Source: Nannocystis pusilla (GTDB lineage Bacteria; Myxococcota_A; Polyangia; Nannocystales; Nannocystaceae). From it: a stretch of DNA of 43,912 bases. Numbering within the stretch: position 1 is the first letter of the stretch; each line of letters opens with the position of its first letter. A program made the position numbers and the translations under genes. Below the pieces are notes generated by a model. The model searched no databases, was not told the DNA's origin, and saw only the letters and a list, made by a program, of their open reading frames with translations. Shown here piece by piece: positions 1-9,063 of the stretch. The stretch covers positions 1 through 43,912 of the forward strand of contig NZ_JAIRAU010000046.1 in the NCBI RefSeq assembly GCF_020073745.1. Direction: 5' to 3'.

Positions 1-1
1 C

Positions 2-1174
2 GCGGTCGCGATCGGCGCGGCGACCGTCTTCCAGGCCGCGAGCCAGGCGATCGACCCGCTGATGAGCCTCAACCTGGTGGTCATCGCGCTGTTCATGGGC
101 CTGCGCGTGGTGGTGCGGCGCGGCCACGTGCGGGCCGTCAGCGTCGGGCTGGTGATCACGCTGTGGGTCCTGGTGACGATCGCGGTGTGGTTCGACGGCG
201 GGCTCAAGAGCCCGTCGATCGCGGCCTACTTGACGATCCTGATGCTGGCGGCGCTGCTGCTGCGCGCGCGCGCGTTGTGGGTCTACCTGGCGCTGTCGGC
301 GGCCGCGGCGCTGGGGCTGGTGCTGGCGGAGGGCGCGGGATGGCTGCCGCCGAAGCAGTCGGTCGACAGCGTGGCGCGGCCGTTCTTCGTCCACCTGATC
401 CACCTGCTGGCGTCGACGCTGTTCCTCTACATGGCGGTCGACAGCCTCGAGCGGGCGCGGGCGCGGGCGCGGCGCAATCAGGAGCGCGCGGCGATGCTGC
501 TGACCCAGCTCGAGCGCGAGAAGCAGCGCGCCGACGAGCTGCTGCACAACATCCTGCCCGAGCGGGTGGCCGACCAGCTCAAGCGCAAGCTGCATCCGAT
601 CGCCGAGCGCTTCGAGGCGGCGACGGTGCTGTTCGCCGACATCGCCGAGTTCACGCGCTTCGCCGCCGAGCGCCCGCCCGACGTGGTGGTCGAGCTGCTG
701 AACGACATCTTCTCGCGCTTCGACGCGCTGGCGGAGGAGCGCGGGCTCGAGAAGATCAAGACGATCGGCGACGCCTACATGGTCGTGGCCGGGATCCCGA
801 CGCCGCGGGCCGACCACGCGGCGGCGATGGCGGAGATGGCCCTGGCGATGCGCGACGAATTCGCGCGCTTCGTGGCGGCGCGCGAGCTCGCGCTCGGGGT
901 GCGGATCGGGCTGCACAGCGGGCCGGCGGTCGCGGGGGTCATCGGCCGCCGCAAGTTCATCTACGACCTGTGGGGCGACACCGTGAACACCGCGAGCCGC
1001 ATGGAATCGCTCGGCGCCGTCGGCGAGATCCAGGTGACCGAGGCGGTGGCGCGCGAGCTCGCCGGCCGCTTCACGTGCACGCCGCGCGGCACGATCGCGG
1101 TCAAGGGCAAGGGCGAGCTGGAGGTGTTCTGGTTGCAGGGACCGGCGGAAAAGCCGGTGGCCGTGGGGTCTTGA
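2..1174 (+). CDS. Membrane-anchored class III adenylate cyclase (5' truncated)
   Basis: This is a class III nucleotide cyclase, likely making cAMP from ATP. The frame is open back to base 2, so the true start lies outside the window; the ATG at 62 falls inside a hydrophobic stretch and is probably internal. The N-terminal third holds several membrane segments, including a stretch reading GGLKSPSIAAYL. A charged linker rich in Arg and Glu follows, and the last 190 residues form the catalytic domain. Metal-binding Asp residues are in FADIAEFT (about residue 213 from base 2) and GDAYM. The Lys in IKTIGD and the Asp in YDLWGD are the pair that normally selects ATP over GTP, and NTASRM carries the transition-state Asn and Arg. 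It ends 68 bp before the HD-GYP gene on the same strand. The family is clear; the signal sensed by the membrane part is unknown. Confidence 0.9.
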   Translation, partial: AVAIGAATVFQAASQAIDPLMSLNLVVIALFMGLRVVVRRGHVRAVSVGLVITLWVLVTIAVWFDGGLKSPSIAAYLTILMLAALLLRARALWVYLALSAAAALGLVLAEGAGWLPPKQSVDSVARPFFVHLIHLLASTLFLYMAVDSLERARARARRNQERAAMLLTQLEREKQRADELLHNILPERVADQLKRKLHPIAERFEAATVLFADIAEFTRFAAERPPDVVVELLNDIFSRFDALAEERGLEKIKTIGDAYMVVAGIPTPRADHAAAMAEMALAMRDEFARFVAARELALGVRIGLHSGPAVAGVIGRRKFIYDLWGDTVNTASRMESLGAVGEIQVTEAVARELAGRFTCTPRGTIAVKGKGELEVFWLQGPAEKPVAVGS

Positions 1175-1242
1175 GTCCTCACGCCGGTGGGGGTCTTGAA
1201 CATGGGCATGGCGCTGCACCGCGCGGGTGTACGCTGGGCCGG

Positions 1243-3119
<1,877 letters not shown>

Positions 3120-3123
<4 letters not shown>

Positions 3124-4622
3124 GTCGCGCGAGGCCATCGGGCACAGGCAGAGGCAGGCCAGGCAGCCGCGGCGAGGCGGGGGACGGCGGCCGGGCGAGG
3201 GGCGAGGGGGACGAGGCCGACGTGCGCGAGGACGATGTGCGCGAGGACGACGAGGGCCGCGGAGCGGACGAGGAGGACGGCGCGGACGGCGAGGACGGCG
3301 AGGACGGCGACGAGCTCGCGGAGGGCGGCGAGGACGACGGCGACTTCGCCGAGGACGACGCGGACGAGGACGACGTTGAGGAACTCGCGGGGGACGATGC
3401 GGACGAGGACGACTTCGCCGAGGAAAGCGAGGACGACGGCGACTTCGGCGAGGACGGCGCCGACGACGAGGACGACGATGACCTCGCGGAAGACGGCGAG
3501 GACGACCTCGGCGAGGACGGCGACGACGAGGACGACTTCGCCGAGGACGGCGAGGACGACGCGGACGAGGCTGAGGACGACTTCGCGGAGGACGACGCGG
3601 ACGAGGATGAGGACGACGTCGAGGACGACGTTGAGGACTTCGCGGAGGACGACGCGGACGAGGATGAGGCGGAGGTCGCGGAGGACGACGCGGACGACTT
3701 CGCGGAGGAGGACGAGGACGACGTTGAGGAGCTCGTGGAGGACGTCGCGGACCAGGAGGACGAGGACGAGAGGCTCGCAGGCGGCGATGAGGACGAGGGC
3801 GACGCCCTCGCCGGCGACGATGAGGGCGACCTCGCGGATGACGACGAGAGCGAGGACGACGGCGATGCCCTCGCGGCCGACGGCGACGACGACGGCGACG
3901 ACGAGGTCCGGAGCGCCCGCGGCGCCGCGGCGCGCGGTCGGTTCGTCTCCGGCGACGACTTCGAGGACATGTCCTTCGCGCCAGGTCGCGGGCGCGTCCG
4001 CTTCACCGTGGCCCCGCGGCGCAAGGCCCCGCGGTGGTTCGTGCAGGCGCTCGCGCGGCGGGTCACCCGGGCCGCGCGCAGGTTGGGGATCGGCGCCGGC
4101 GCGGCGGTGACCTGTCACCTGGTCGACGACGCCGCGATCGCGGCGCTCAACGCCGAGCACATGGGCAAGGTCGGGCCGACCGACGTGCTGTCGTTCCCCT
4201 CGGGGCCGCTCGGGCCGGGGGGCGGCGCGGGGGGCGGCGACGTCGTCATCAGCGTCGACGCGGTCCGCCGCCAGGCGCGCGCGCGCCTCGGGATCTCCGC
4301 CGCGACCGGCGACATGACTGTGGGGACAGGTCGCAAGCGACAGGTCCTTTGGGGCCTGATCATCGAGACCGGTCCCAAGACACCTGTACTCCCGGACATG
4401 GTCGAAGGGTCCGCCGAGGCCGCGGCCGCGATCGACGAGGCGACGGTGCTGGCGGTCCACGGGCTGTGCCACCTGCTCGGCCACGACCACGGGGACCGCC
4501 GCGAGGCGCTGGCGATGCACCGGGCCGAGCGCCGCGGGCTGCGGGCGGCCGACACGCCCGACGTGCCGCGGCCGTACGGGATCGACGCCCGCCGCGAGCG
4601 GCGCGGGAGGAGGACGCGATGA
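3120..4622 (+). CDS. ybeY: Endoribonuclease YbeY with a long acidic N-terminal extension
   Basis: The C-terminal part is YbeY, the single-strand endoribonuclease of 16S rRNA maturation and ribosome quality control. The zinc-binding motif reads VHGLCHLLGHDHGD (first His about residue 447), and NAEHMGKVGPTDVLSFP is also typical. YbeY is normally about 150-180 residues; this frame gives 500. Residues about 26-262 are almost only Asp, Glu, Ala and Gly, encoded by GAC/GAG/GCG-rich DNA. The start is GTG 3120, overlapping the upstream stop (GTGA) and preceded by GGGAGG at 3108-3113. An internal ATG at 3969, just before the catalytic domain, could start a normal-sized YbeY, but it lies inside a 14-bp palindrome unit. 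A second, 7-unit palindrome array at 4310-4403 fills a loop before the His motif, about 31 residues. The assignment is firm for the domain; use of the acidic part is uncertain. Confidence 0.85.
3965..3988 (+). repeat. 14-bp palindrome pair at the YbeY domain border
   Basis: GGACATGTCC at 3965 and CGCCAGGTCG at 3979 encode EDMSFAPGR, exactly between the acidic region and the catalytic domain. Confidence 0.7.
4310..4403 (+). repeat. Seven-unit 14-bp palindrome array inside ybeY
   Basis: Units start at 4310, 4324, 4338, 4352, 4366, 4380 and 4394. Examples are CGACATGACT, GGACAGGTCG, CGACAGGTCC, GGGCCTGATC, AGACCGGTCC, ACACCTGTAC and GGACATGGTC. Confidence 0.88.
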
Positions 4623-5515
4623 CGACGCCGGTCATCGTGGTGCACGGCGGCTCGGGCACGGTGGCGGAGGACCTGCGCGCAGGGGCGGTGACGGGCACGC
4701 GCGCGGCCGCGGCCGCCGGGCAGAGAGTGCTGCTGGCGGGCGGCAGCGCCGAGGCGGCCGTGATCGCGGCGGTGCGCGTGCTCGAGGACGACCCGGGCTT
4801 CAACGCCGGCCGCGGCGCGTGCATGAACGCCGACGGGGTGTTCGAGGCCGACGCGGCGATCATGCGCTCGCGTGACCTGCGGTCGGGCGCGGTCGCGGGG
4901 GTCCGCGAGGTCCGCGACACCATCCTGCTGGCGGCGCTGGTGATGAACGAGACCCGCCACTGCCTGCTGGTCGGCGACAACGCGGCCCGCTTCGCCCGCG
5001 AGCGCGGGGTCGGGCACTTCGGCCGCGAGGAGGTGTGGACCGCCAAGGCCGAGGCCCACTTCACGGCGGTGCGCGCGGGCAAGCGGCTCGACAACCGGGC
5101 CGACACCGTCGGCGCGGTCGCGCTCGACGCCCGCGGCGATCTGTGCGCGGCCGGCTCGACCGGCGGCGTGCTCTACAAGTTGCCCGGTCGCGTCGGCGAC
5201 ACGCCGATGGTCGGCTCGGGTCTCTACGCCCACCCCGAGCTCGGCGCCTGCGCGACGACCGGGCTCGGCGAAGCGATCCTGACCCACGTGCTCGCCTACG
5301 CGGCGCTGCAGCGCGTGCACGGGGCCGCCGGCGCGGCCGTGACGCCGCTGGCCGCCGGCCTGGTGCGCGAGGTGTCGGCGCGCTGGGACGGCGCCGCCGT
5401 CGGGCTGATCCTGCTCCGGCCCGAGGGGACGCCGGCCATCGTCCACGCCAGCGACCACATGAGCTGGGCGATGGCGGCGGGCGACGGCGCGGTCACGGGC
5501 GAGCTGTCGGCCTGA
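4619..5515 (+). CDS. Isoaspartyl peptidase / L-asparaginase (Ntn hydrolase, plant type)
   Basis: This 298-residue protein matches threonine-type N-terminal nucleophile asparaginases, which cleave themselves into two subunits and hydrolyse isoaspartyl dipeptides or asparagine. It opens with PVIVVHGGSGTV. DPGFNAGRGACMNADG is the family's glycine-rich motif, and ADTVGAVALD contains the expected autocleavage and catalytic Thr. GSTGGVLYKLPGRVGDTP follows, as expected for the beta subunit. The ATG overlaps the ybeY stop (ATGA), with GGGAGGAGG five bases upstream, so it is the last gene of a tightly coupled set. The family call is strong; the preferred substrate cannot be read from sequence. Confidence 0.92.
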   Translation: MTTPVIVVHGGSGTVAEDLRAGAVTGTRAAAAAGQRVLLAGGSAEAAVIAAVRVLEDDPGFNAGRGACMNADGVFEADAAIMRSRDLRSGAVAGVREVRDTILLAALVMNETRHCLLVGDNAARFARERGVGHFGREEVWTAKAEAHFTAVRAGKRLDNRADTVGAVALDARGDLCAAGSTGGVLYKLPGRVGDTPMVGSGLYAHPELGACATTGLGEAILTHVLAYAALQRVHGAAGAAVTPLAAGLVREVSARWDGAAVGLILLRPEGTPAIVHASDHMSWAMAAGDGAVTGELSA

Positions 5516-5737
5516 GGTCGCCATCGTGCGGAGCGGTCCTCGACGCGGACCGTGGTTCATCCTTCGTGCCGGTCGTCGGGGAGCGGGCCGCGGGCCCGGC
5601 GCTGGCGTGGCCTGCCCGAGCACACCTGAACTCGTGGACAGGCGCCGGCCGGACGGCCCCGCTGCAGCAGCGGGCGGCCGTGCGAGCGGTGATCTGGGCA
5701 CTGGACGCCGGGCTGGGGGGGCGCCTATAACCGGCAG
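5516..5737 (+). other. Intergenic region, possible terminator and promoter
   Basis: I see no convincing gene in these 222 bp. Bases 5655-5679 can fold into a GC-rich hairpin (GGCCCCGCTG against CAGCGGGCGGCC, one bulged base per arm), but no T-tract follows. A TATAA stretch at 5726-5730 lies only about eight bases before the GTG of the next gene. If it were a -10 element, the transcript would be leaderless; no -35 element is evident. Confidence 0.3.
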
Positions 5738-7138
5738 GTGCTCCTCAGCGCGCTGATCGTCGCCCTGGCCGCACCGCCGGCCGCCGGTTCGGGCGCGCCC
5801 GCGGTGCCGTGGGGGCCGCTGCCGGGGCAGGCGGCGCCGGCGAGCGAAGGTCCGAAGGAACATGCTCCCTCAGACATGTCCTTCGGGACAAGTGCTTCGG
5901 GACAGGTCGAAACGGCCAGCTCCGCGGCCGCGAGCCCGCCCGAGGCGGCGCCGGTGGAGCCGATGGGTCCGACCGGACCGGCGCCCGCGCGGGGCGAGGC
6001 GCCGCCGCCGGCGCCCGGCGAGGCGACGCTGGTGCTGACGGGCGTGGGGCAGGGCGGGCAGGCGATCGTGTCGTCGCCGCGCGGCAAGTTCCTCGGGTCG
6101 TTCGCGCTCGGGCCGGGCGAGTCGATCGCGCTGCGCGGGGCCGCCGGCGAGTACGTGGTCCGCAGCCCCGGGGCGCCGTACGGCGTGGTCGTGCCGGTGG
6201 TCGGGCGCGCGCGGGTGCAGGTCGGGCCGGCCGGGCCGGCGGTGGTGGCCGACGAGGGGCCGACGCCCGGGCCGGTGGTCCGCGTCGACCCGCCCGCGGG
6301 CACGCGCGACGGCAATTGGCGCCGGCCGGTCGCGCCGATCCTGTCGGCGCTGGTGCCGGGCGTCGGGCAGATGGTCAACCGCGAGTACGCGCGCGGGGCC
6401 GGGTTCCTGCTCGGCAGCATGTCTCTCGGGGCAGCTTCGCTCGCGCTCGCGCTCACCCGCGACCCCGCCGACGCCGCCACCGCGGGCGCGCACGGCCGGA
6501 CGTTCACCACCGACGTGGTCGGCGCCGCCGGCCTCGGTCTGCTCACCGGCGGCCTGCACCTCCTCTACATGGCGCAGGTGATGGACGCCTACGCCGGGGC
6601 GATCGGCAGGCGCTCGCCGCGGCCGCACACGAACCACAAGCTCTCGCTCGAGCTGCGCCGCATGGCGACCGTGGGCATGCGCGCCGGCGACCCGGCGGCC
6701 CATCTGTATGCCGACTGGAACGTCGGCGTGCTCGGGCAGGTCGCCAGGCGCTTCAGCGTCGGCCTCACCGACCTGAGCCTCAAGTTCGGGCCGGGGCGCG
6801 CGGCGCTGCAGGGCGGGCCGCGGCTGCAGTACCGCGTGCTCGAGCGCGGGCGCGTGTGGCTGTCGCTCGCCGCCGGCGCCATCGTCCAGGGCGCGTTCGC
6901 CAGCGGCCCGCCGCCGGCGGTGCCCGCGGGCGAGAAGGCGCCGCGCACCGCGGTGGTCGCCGCCGTCCCGTACGGCCAGCTCGACCTGCGGCTGTTCATC
7001 CTCGACCGCTGGTCGATCGACATCGTCCCGCGGATCAGCGCGCCGCTCGGCGCGGCCCGCTACTACCGGGGCGACGGCGCGATCCCGAAGCAGGCGGTCA
7101 CGCTCGAGCTCGGCACCGGCCTGGGGGTGTACTTCTGA
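5738..7138 (+). CDS. Exported or membrane protein of unknown function with a PG-GQ motif
   Basis: The 466-residue product starts with a short hydrophobic signal-like segment, followed by a Pro/Ala-rich linker to about residue 100. A compact region of about 80 residues (ATLVLTGVGQGGQAIVSSPRG onward) resembles a PEGA or surface-type beta domain. At about 203-290 the sequence RPVAPILSALVPGVGQMVNREYARG begins two hydrophobic helices, similar to DUF5683-like proteins. The C-terminal 170 residues read like beta strands. The GTG at 5738 was chosen because the signal peptide begins there. Two palindrome arrays lie in frame, encoding SDMSFGTSASGQVE in the linker and GSMSLGAASL at a membrane helix. It overlaps the next gene by one base (TGATG), so the two are probably co-translated. 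I do not recognise a specific function. Confidence 0.75.
   Translation: MLLSALIVALAAPPAAGSGAPAVPWGPLPGQAAPASEGPKEHAPSDMSFGTSASGQVETASSAAASPPEAAPVEPMGPTGPAPARGEAPPPAPGEATLVLTGVGQGGQAIVSSPRGKFLGSFALGPGESIALRGAAGEYVVRSPGAPYGVVVPVVGRARVQVGPAGPAVVADEGPTPGPVVRVDPPAGTRDGNWRRPVAPILSALVPGVGQMVNREYARGAGFLLGSMSLGAASLALALTRDPADAATAGAHGRTFTTDVVGAAGLGLLTGGLHLLYMAQVMDAYAGAIGRRSPRPHTNHKLSLELRRMATVGMRAGDPAAHLYADWNVGVLGQVARRFSVGLTDLSLKFGPGRAALQGGPRLQYRVLERGRVWLSLAAGAIVQGAFASGPPPAVPAGEKAPRTAVVAAVPYGQLDLRLFILDRWSIDIVPRISAPLGAARYYRGDGAIPKQAVTLELGTGLGVYF
5844..5909 (+). repeat. Five-unit 14-bp palindrome array in a linker
   Basis: Units start at 5844 (degenerate), 5858 GAACATGCTC, 5872 AGACATGTCC, 5886 GGACAAGTGC and 5900 GGACAGGTCG. 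The spacers TTCG make stable tetraloops possible in RNA. Confidence 0.88.
6415..6438 (+). repeat. 14-bp palindrome pair
   Basis: CAGCATGTCT at 6415 and GGGCAGCTTC at 6429 lie in a membrane-helix region of the gene at 5738. Confidence 0.6.
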
Positions 7139-7986
7139 TGCTGGCCTTCGGAACATGCCCCTCGGGACACTGGCTGGCAGGACATGTCCGAAAGGTCATG
7201 TTGACGGCGCTCGCGCTGGCGGCCGGGTGCGTGTTCGGCTACCGCAGCGAGGCCGAGATCGAGGCGACCTGGCCGCTGACCGGCGTGCAGGCGGTGCGGA
7301 TCGACCTGCCGCGCACGCCGCTGTCGGTGGTCGGCGACCCGATGGCCGTCGGGCTCGAGCTGCGCGGCGAGTGGCGGGCGGCCGGCGGCAGCCGGAAGGT
7401 CGCCAAGGCCAACGCGCGCACGCCGCGGCTGGTGTTCGACGTGACCGGCGGGTTCGGCCGGCTCGGCGCGGTGGTGCCGCTCGCGGTCGACGATCAGGTC
7501 GACCTCGAGGTCGAGGAGATCCGGCTGCCGCCCGGCCTCGACGTGGAGCTGCAGACCGAGCTCGGCGACGTCGACGTGGTCGACGTGGTCGGCAACATCG
7601 GCGTCGACGTCGACGTCGGCGACGTCGACATCGAGGGCGGCGACGGCGGGGTCGCGGTGCGCACCGGCGACGGCCGCGTGCGCGTCGAGTCGGCCGGCAA
7701 CATGGACCTGCGCACCGGCCACGGGACCGTCGAGGTGTGGCAGGCCAGGGCCGGCGGCAACGACGTCGTGGTCCGCGCCGAGGGCGACGTGCGCGTGTGG
7801 CTGGTCAGCGACGCCGACCTCGACCTCGACCTCAAGGGCCGCGAGATCCGCGTGCAGACCGGCACGGTGTCGACGATCACGAGCGGCTCGTTCCGGCGCG
7901 CGGTCGGCGGCGGGCACGTGAAGATCTGGGTCGACGCCGGTCAGGGCCAGGTCGAGGTGCGCCTCGGCGAGCCCCAGACGCCGTGA
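7138..7986 (+). CDS. Putative lipoprotein with DUF4097-like beta-helix repeats
   Basis: The product has 282 residues if started at ATG 7138, which overlaps the upstream stop (TGATG). ATG 7198 would give a tidy lipoprotein signal, MLTALALAAGC, with lipobox LAAGC. Residues between the two ATGs (reading AFGTCPSGHWLAGHVRKV) come entirely from a 14-bp palindrome array, so the array may have extended the gene or its leader. The mature part has short repeated beta strands rich in Val, Asp and Gly (GDVDVVDVVGNIGVDVDVGD), as in DUF4097 or adhesin-like beta helices. It is likely anchored to an envelope membrane and works with the preceding gene. Function is unknown, and the start choice is open. Confidence 0.75.
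   Translation: MLAFGTCPSGHWLAGHVRKVMLTALALAAGCVFGYRSEAEIEATWPLTGVQAVRIDLPRTPLSVVGDPMAVGLELRGEWRAAGGSRKVAKANARTPRLVFDVTGGFGRLGAVVPLAVDDQVDLEVEEIRLPPGLDVELQTELGDVDVVDVVGNIGVDVDVGDVDIEGGDGGVAVRTGDGRVRVESAGNMDLRTGHGTVEVWQARAGGNDVVVRAEGDVRVWLVSDADLDLDLKGREIRVQTGTVSTITSGSFRRAVGGGHVKIWVDAGQGQVEVRLGEPQTP
7151..7203 (+). repeat. Four-unit palindrome array at a lipoprotein N-terminus
   Basis: Units start at 7151 GAACATGCCC, 7165 GGACACTGGC, 7180 GGACATGTCC and 7194 GGTCATGTTG. One step is 15 bp rather than 14. Confidence 0.82.
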
Positions 7987-8080
7987 CTGCGGCGCTGCGA
8001 TGGCGCCGGGTCCCGTCCGGCGGCGCAGGACAGGCGCGCGGCGCGGTGTGACCCCTCGCTCGTCCGGGCGAGACGCAGGC

Positions 8081-8110
8081 TTGCGAGCAGACCGGCGCCC
8101 GTGCTACACG
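8081..8110 (+). promoter_or_regulatory. Candidate promoter for tRNA-Leu
   Basis: TTGCGA at 8081-8086 and TACACG at 8105-8110 are separated by 18 bp. They lie about 17 bases before the mature tRNA 5' end. The -35 match is fair and the -10 match is weak. Confidence 0.3.
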
Positions 8111-8126
8111 CTTCGCCGCTCCTCGC

Positions 8127-8211
8127 GCCAGAGTGGCGAAATCGGTAGACGCGGCGGACTCAAAATCCGTTGAGGTAGCCCCTCGTGTCGGTTCGAGTCC
8201 GACCTCTGGCA
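8127..8211 (+). tRNA. tRNA-Leu (anticodon CAA)
   Basis: The 85-nt sequence folds as a class II tRNA. The acceptor stem is GCCAGAG with CTCTGGC and discriminator A. The anticodon stem is GCGGA/TCCGT with loop CTCAAAA, giving anticodon CAA. A long variable arm (TGAGG...CCTC) follows, and the T arm is GTCGG-TTCGAGT-CCGAC. The long variable arm with this anticodon identifies leucine, reading UUG codons. CCA is not encoded, since ACTT follows the stem. It stands alone between an envelope lipoprotein and yqgE. Confidence 0.96.
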
Positions 8212-8242
8212 CTTACGCGGGCTTCGTGCCAAAACGATCCCC

Positions 8243-8896
8243 GTGCCCATCGATGTCGTGCGAGCGCCGGCTGATCGGTCCCCTGGTGGGCCCACCAGCC
8301 TCGCGCGTCATCTGCTGTGCGCGGTGCCCCAGCTCGTCGATCCGAACTTCGTGCGCTCGGTGGTGTTCGTCATCGATCACTCGGAGCGCGGGGCCTTCGG
8401 GCTCGTCATCAACCATCGCCTGCCGACCACGATCGCCGAGTTCGCCGACGCGGTGACGCTGCAGTGGGAGGGCCCCGCCGACCAGGGCCTGCGGCTGGGC
8501 GGGCCGGTCGAGCCGGTGCGCGCGTTCCTCCTGCACGACCAGCAGCAGTGGGACCCGCTCGCCGAGGACGTCGCGCCGGGGGCGTTCCTCACCGCCTCGC
8601 TCGAGGGCGTGCGCCGCGTCAGCGACAACCGCTTCGGCGGGGCCGGCCGCAACTACCTCGTGTTCCTCGGCTACGCCGGCTGGGGCCCCGGCCAGCTCGA
8701 GTCCGAGATGGCCCAGGGCAGCTGGCTGGCGGTGCCGCTGCGCGAGGCGGCCAGCGACTCGCCCGGCGTACCCGTGCCGTGGCTGTTCCACACCGCGCCC
8801 GAGCTGATGTGGCACGACGCGCTCGCGGCCGTCGGCGTCGACCCGGCGCGGCTGATCGGCGCGAGCGTCGGCTCGGGCCGCGCGCCGCAGGCGTGA
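8243..8896 (+). CDS. yqgE: YqgE/AlgH family protein
   Basis: This 217-residue protein matches the UPF0301 (YqgE/AlgH) family in length and motifs. HLLCAVPQLVDPNFVRSVVF, then DHSERGAFGLVINH, LRLGGPVE and FLGYAGWGPGQLESEM are characteristic. The family is widespread; AlgH was first named in alginate regulation, but its biochemical role is not settled. The start is GTG 8243, 31 bases after the tRNA. The gene runs toward the DUF4401-type gene, and the 167 bp between their stops is mostly filled by an eight-unit palindrome array. Confidence 0.93.
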   Translation: MPIDVVRAPADRSPGGPTSLARHLLCAVPQLVDPNFVRSVVFVIDHSERGAFGLVINHRLPTTIAEFADAVTLQWEGPADQGLRLGGPVEPVRAFLLHDQQQWDPLAEDVAPGAFLTASLEGVRRVSDNRFGGAGRNYLVFLGYAGWGPGQLESEMAQGSWLAVPLREAASDSPGVPVPWLFHTAPELMWHDALAAVGVDPARLIGASVGSGRAPQA

Positions 8897-8933
8897 CGCG
8901 GAGGCGCCGCGTCGAGAGGTTGCAAGTCGCCGA

Positions 8934-9041
8934 GGACATGTCGTGGAGAACGTGTTCTTTTGAACATGTCGAATTCGACGTGTCGTTCCGAGCATGTTCG
9001 TCAGCGCATGCCGGACGCGACATGTCGATCAGGACATGCGG
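8934..9041. repeat. Eight-unit 14-bp palindrome array between convergent genes
   Basis: Units start at 8934, 8948, 8962, 8976, 8990, 9004, 9018 and 9032, every step exactly 14. They read GGACATGTCG, GAACGTGTTC, GAACATGTCG, CGACGTGTCG, GAGCATGTTC, GCGCATGCCG, CGACATGTCG and GGACATGCGG. Spacers differ (TGGA, TTTT, AATT, TTCC), so only the phase and the palindrome are kept. Confidence 0.95.
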
Positions 9042-9063
9042 CTCGCGCAGTCCTCGCGGCGCC

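Noticed and set aside
3965..3974. p53-type response element
   Set aside because: GGACATGTCC matches the RRRCWWGYYY half-site, but that factor is animal; the match is a coincidence of a simple palindrome.
8934..9041. CRISPR array
   Set aside because: The repeat is only 10 bp with 4-bp gaps, far below CRISPR repeat and spacer sizes, and no cas genes are present.
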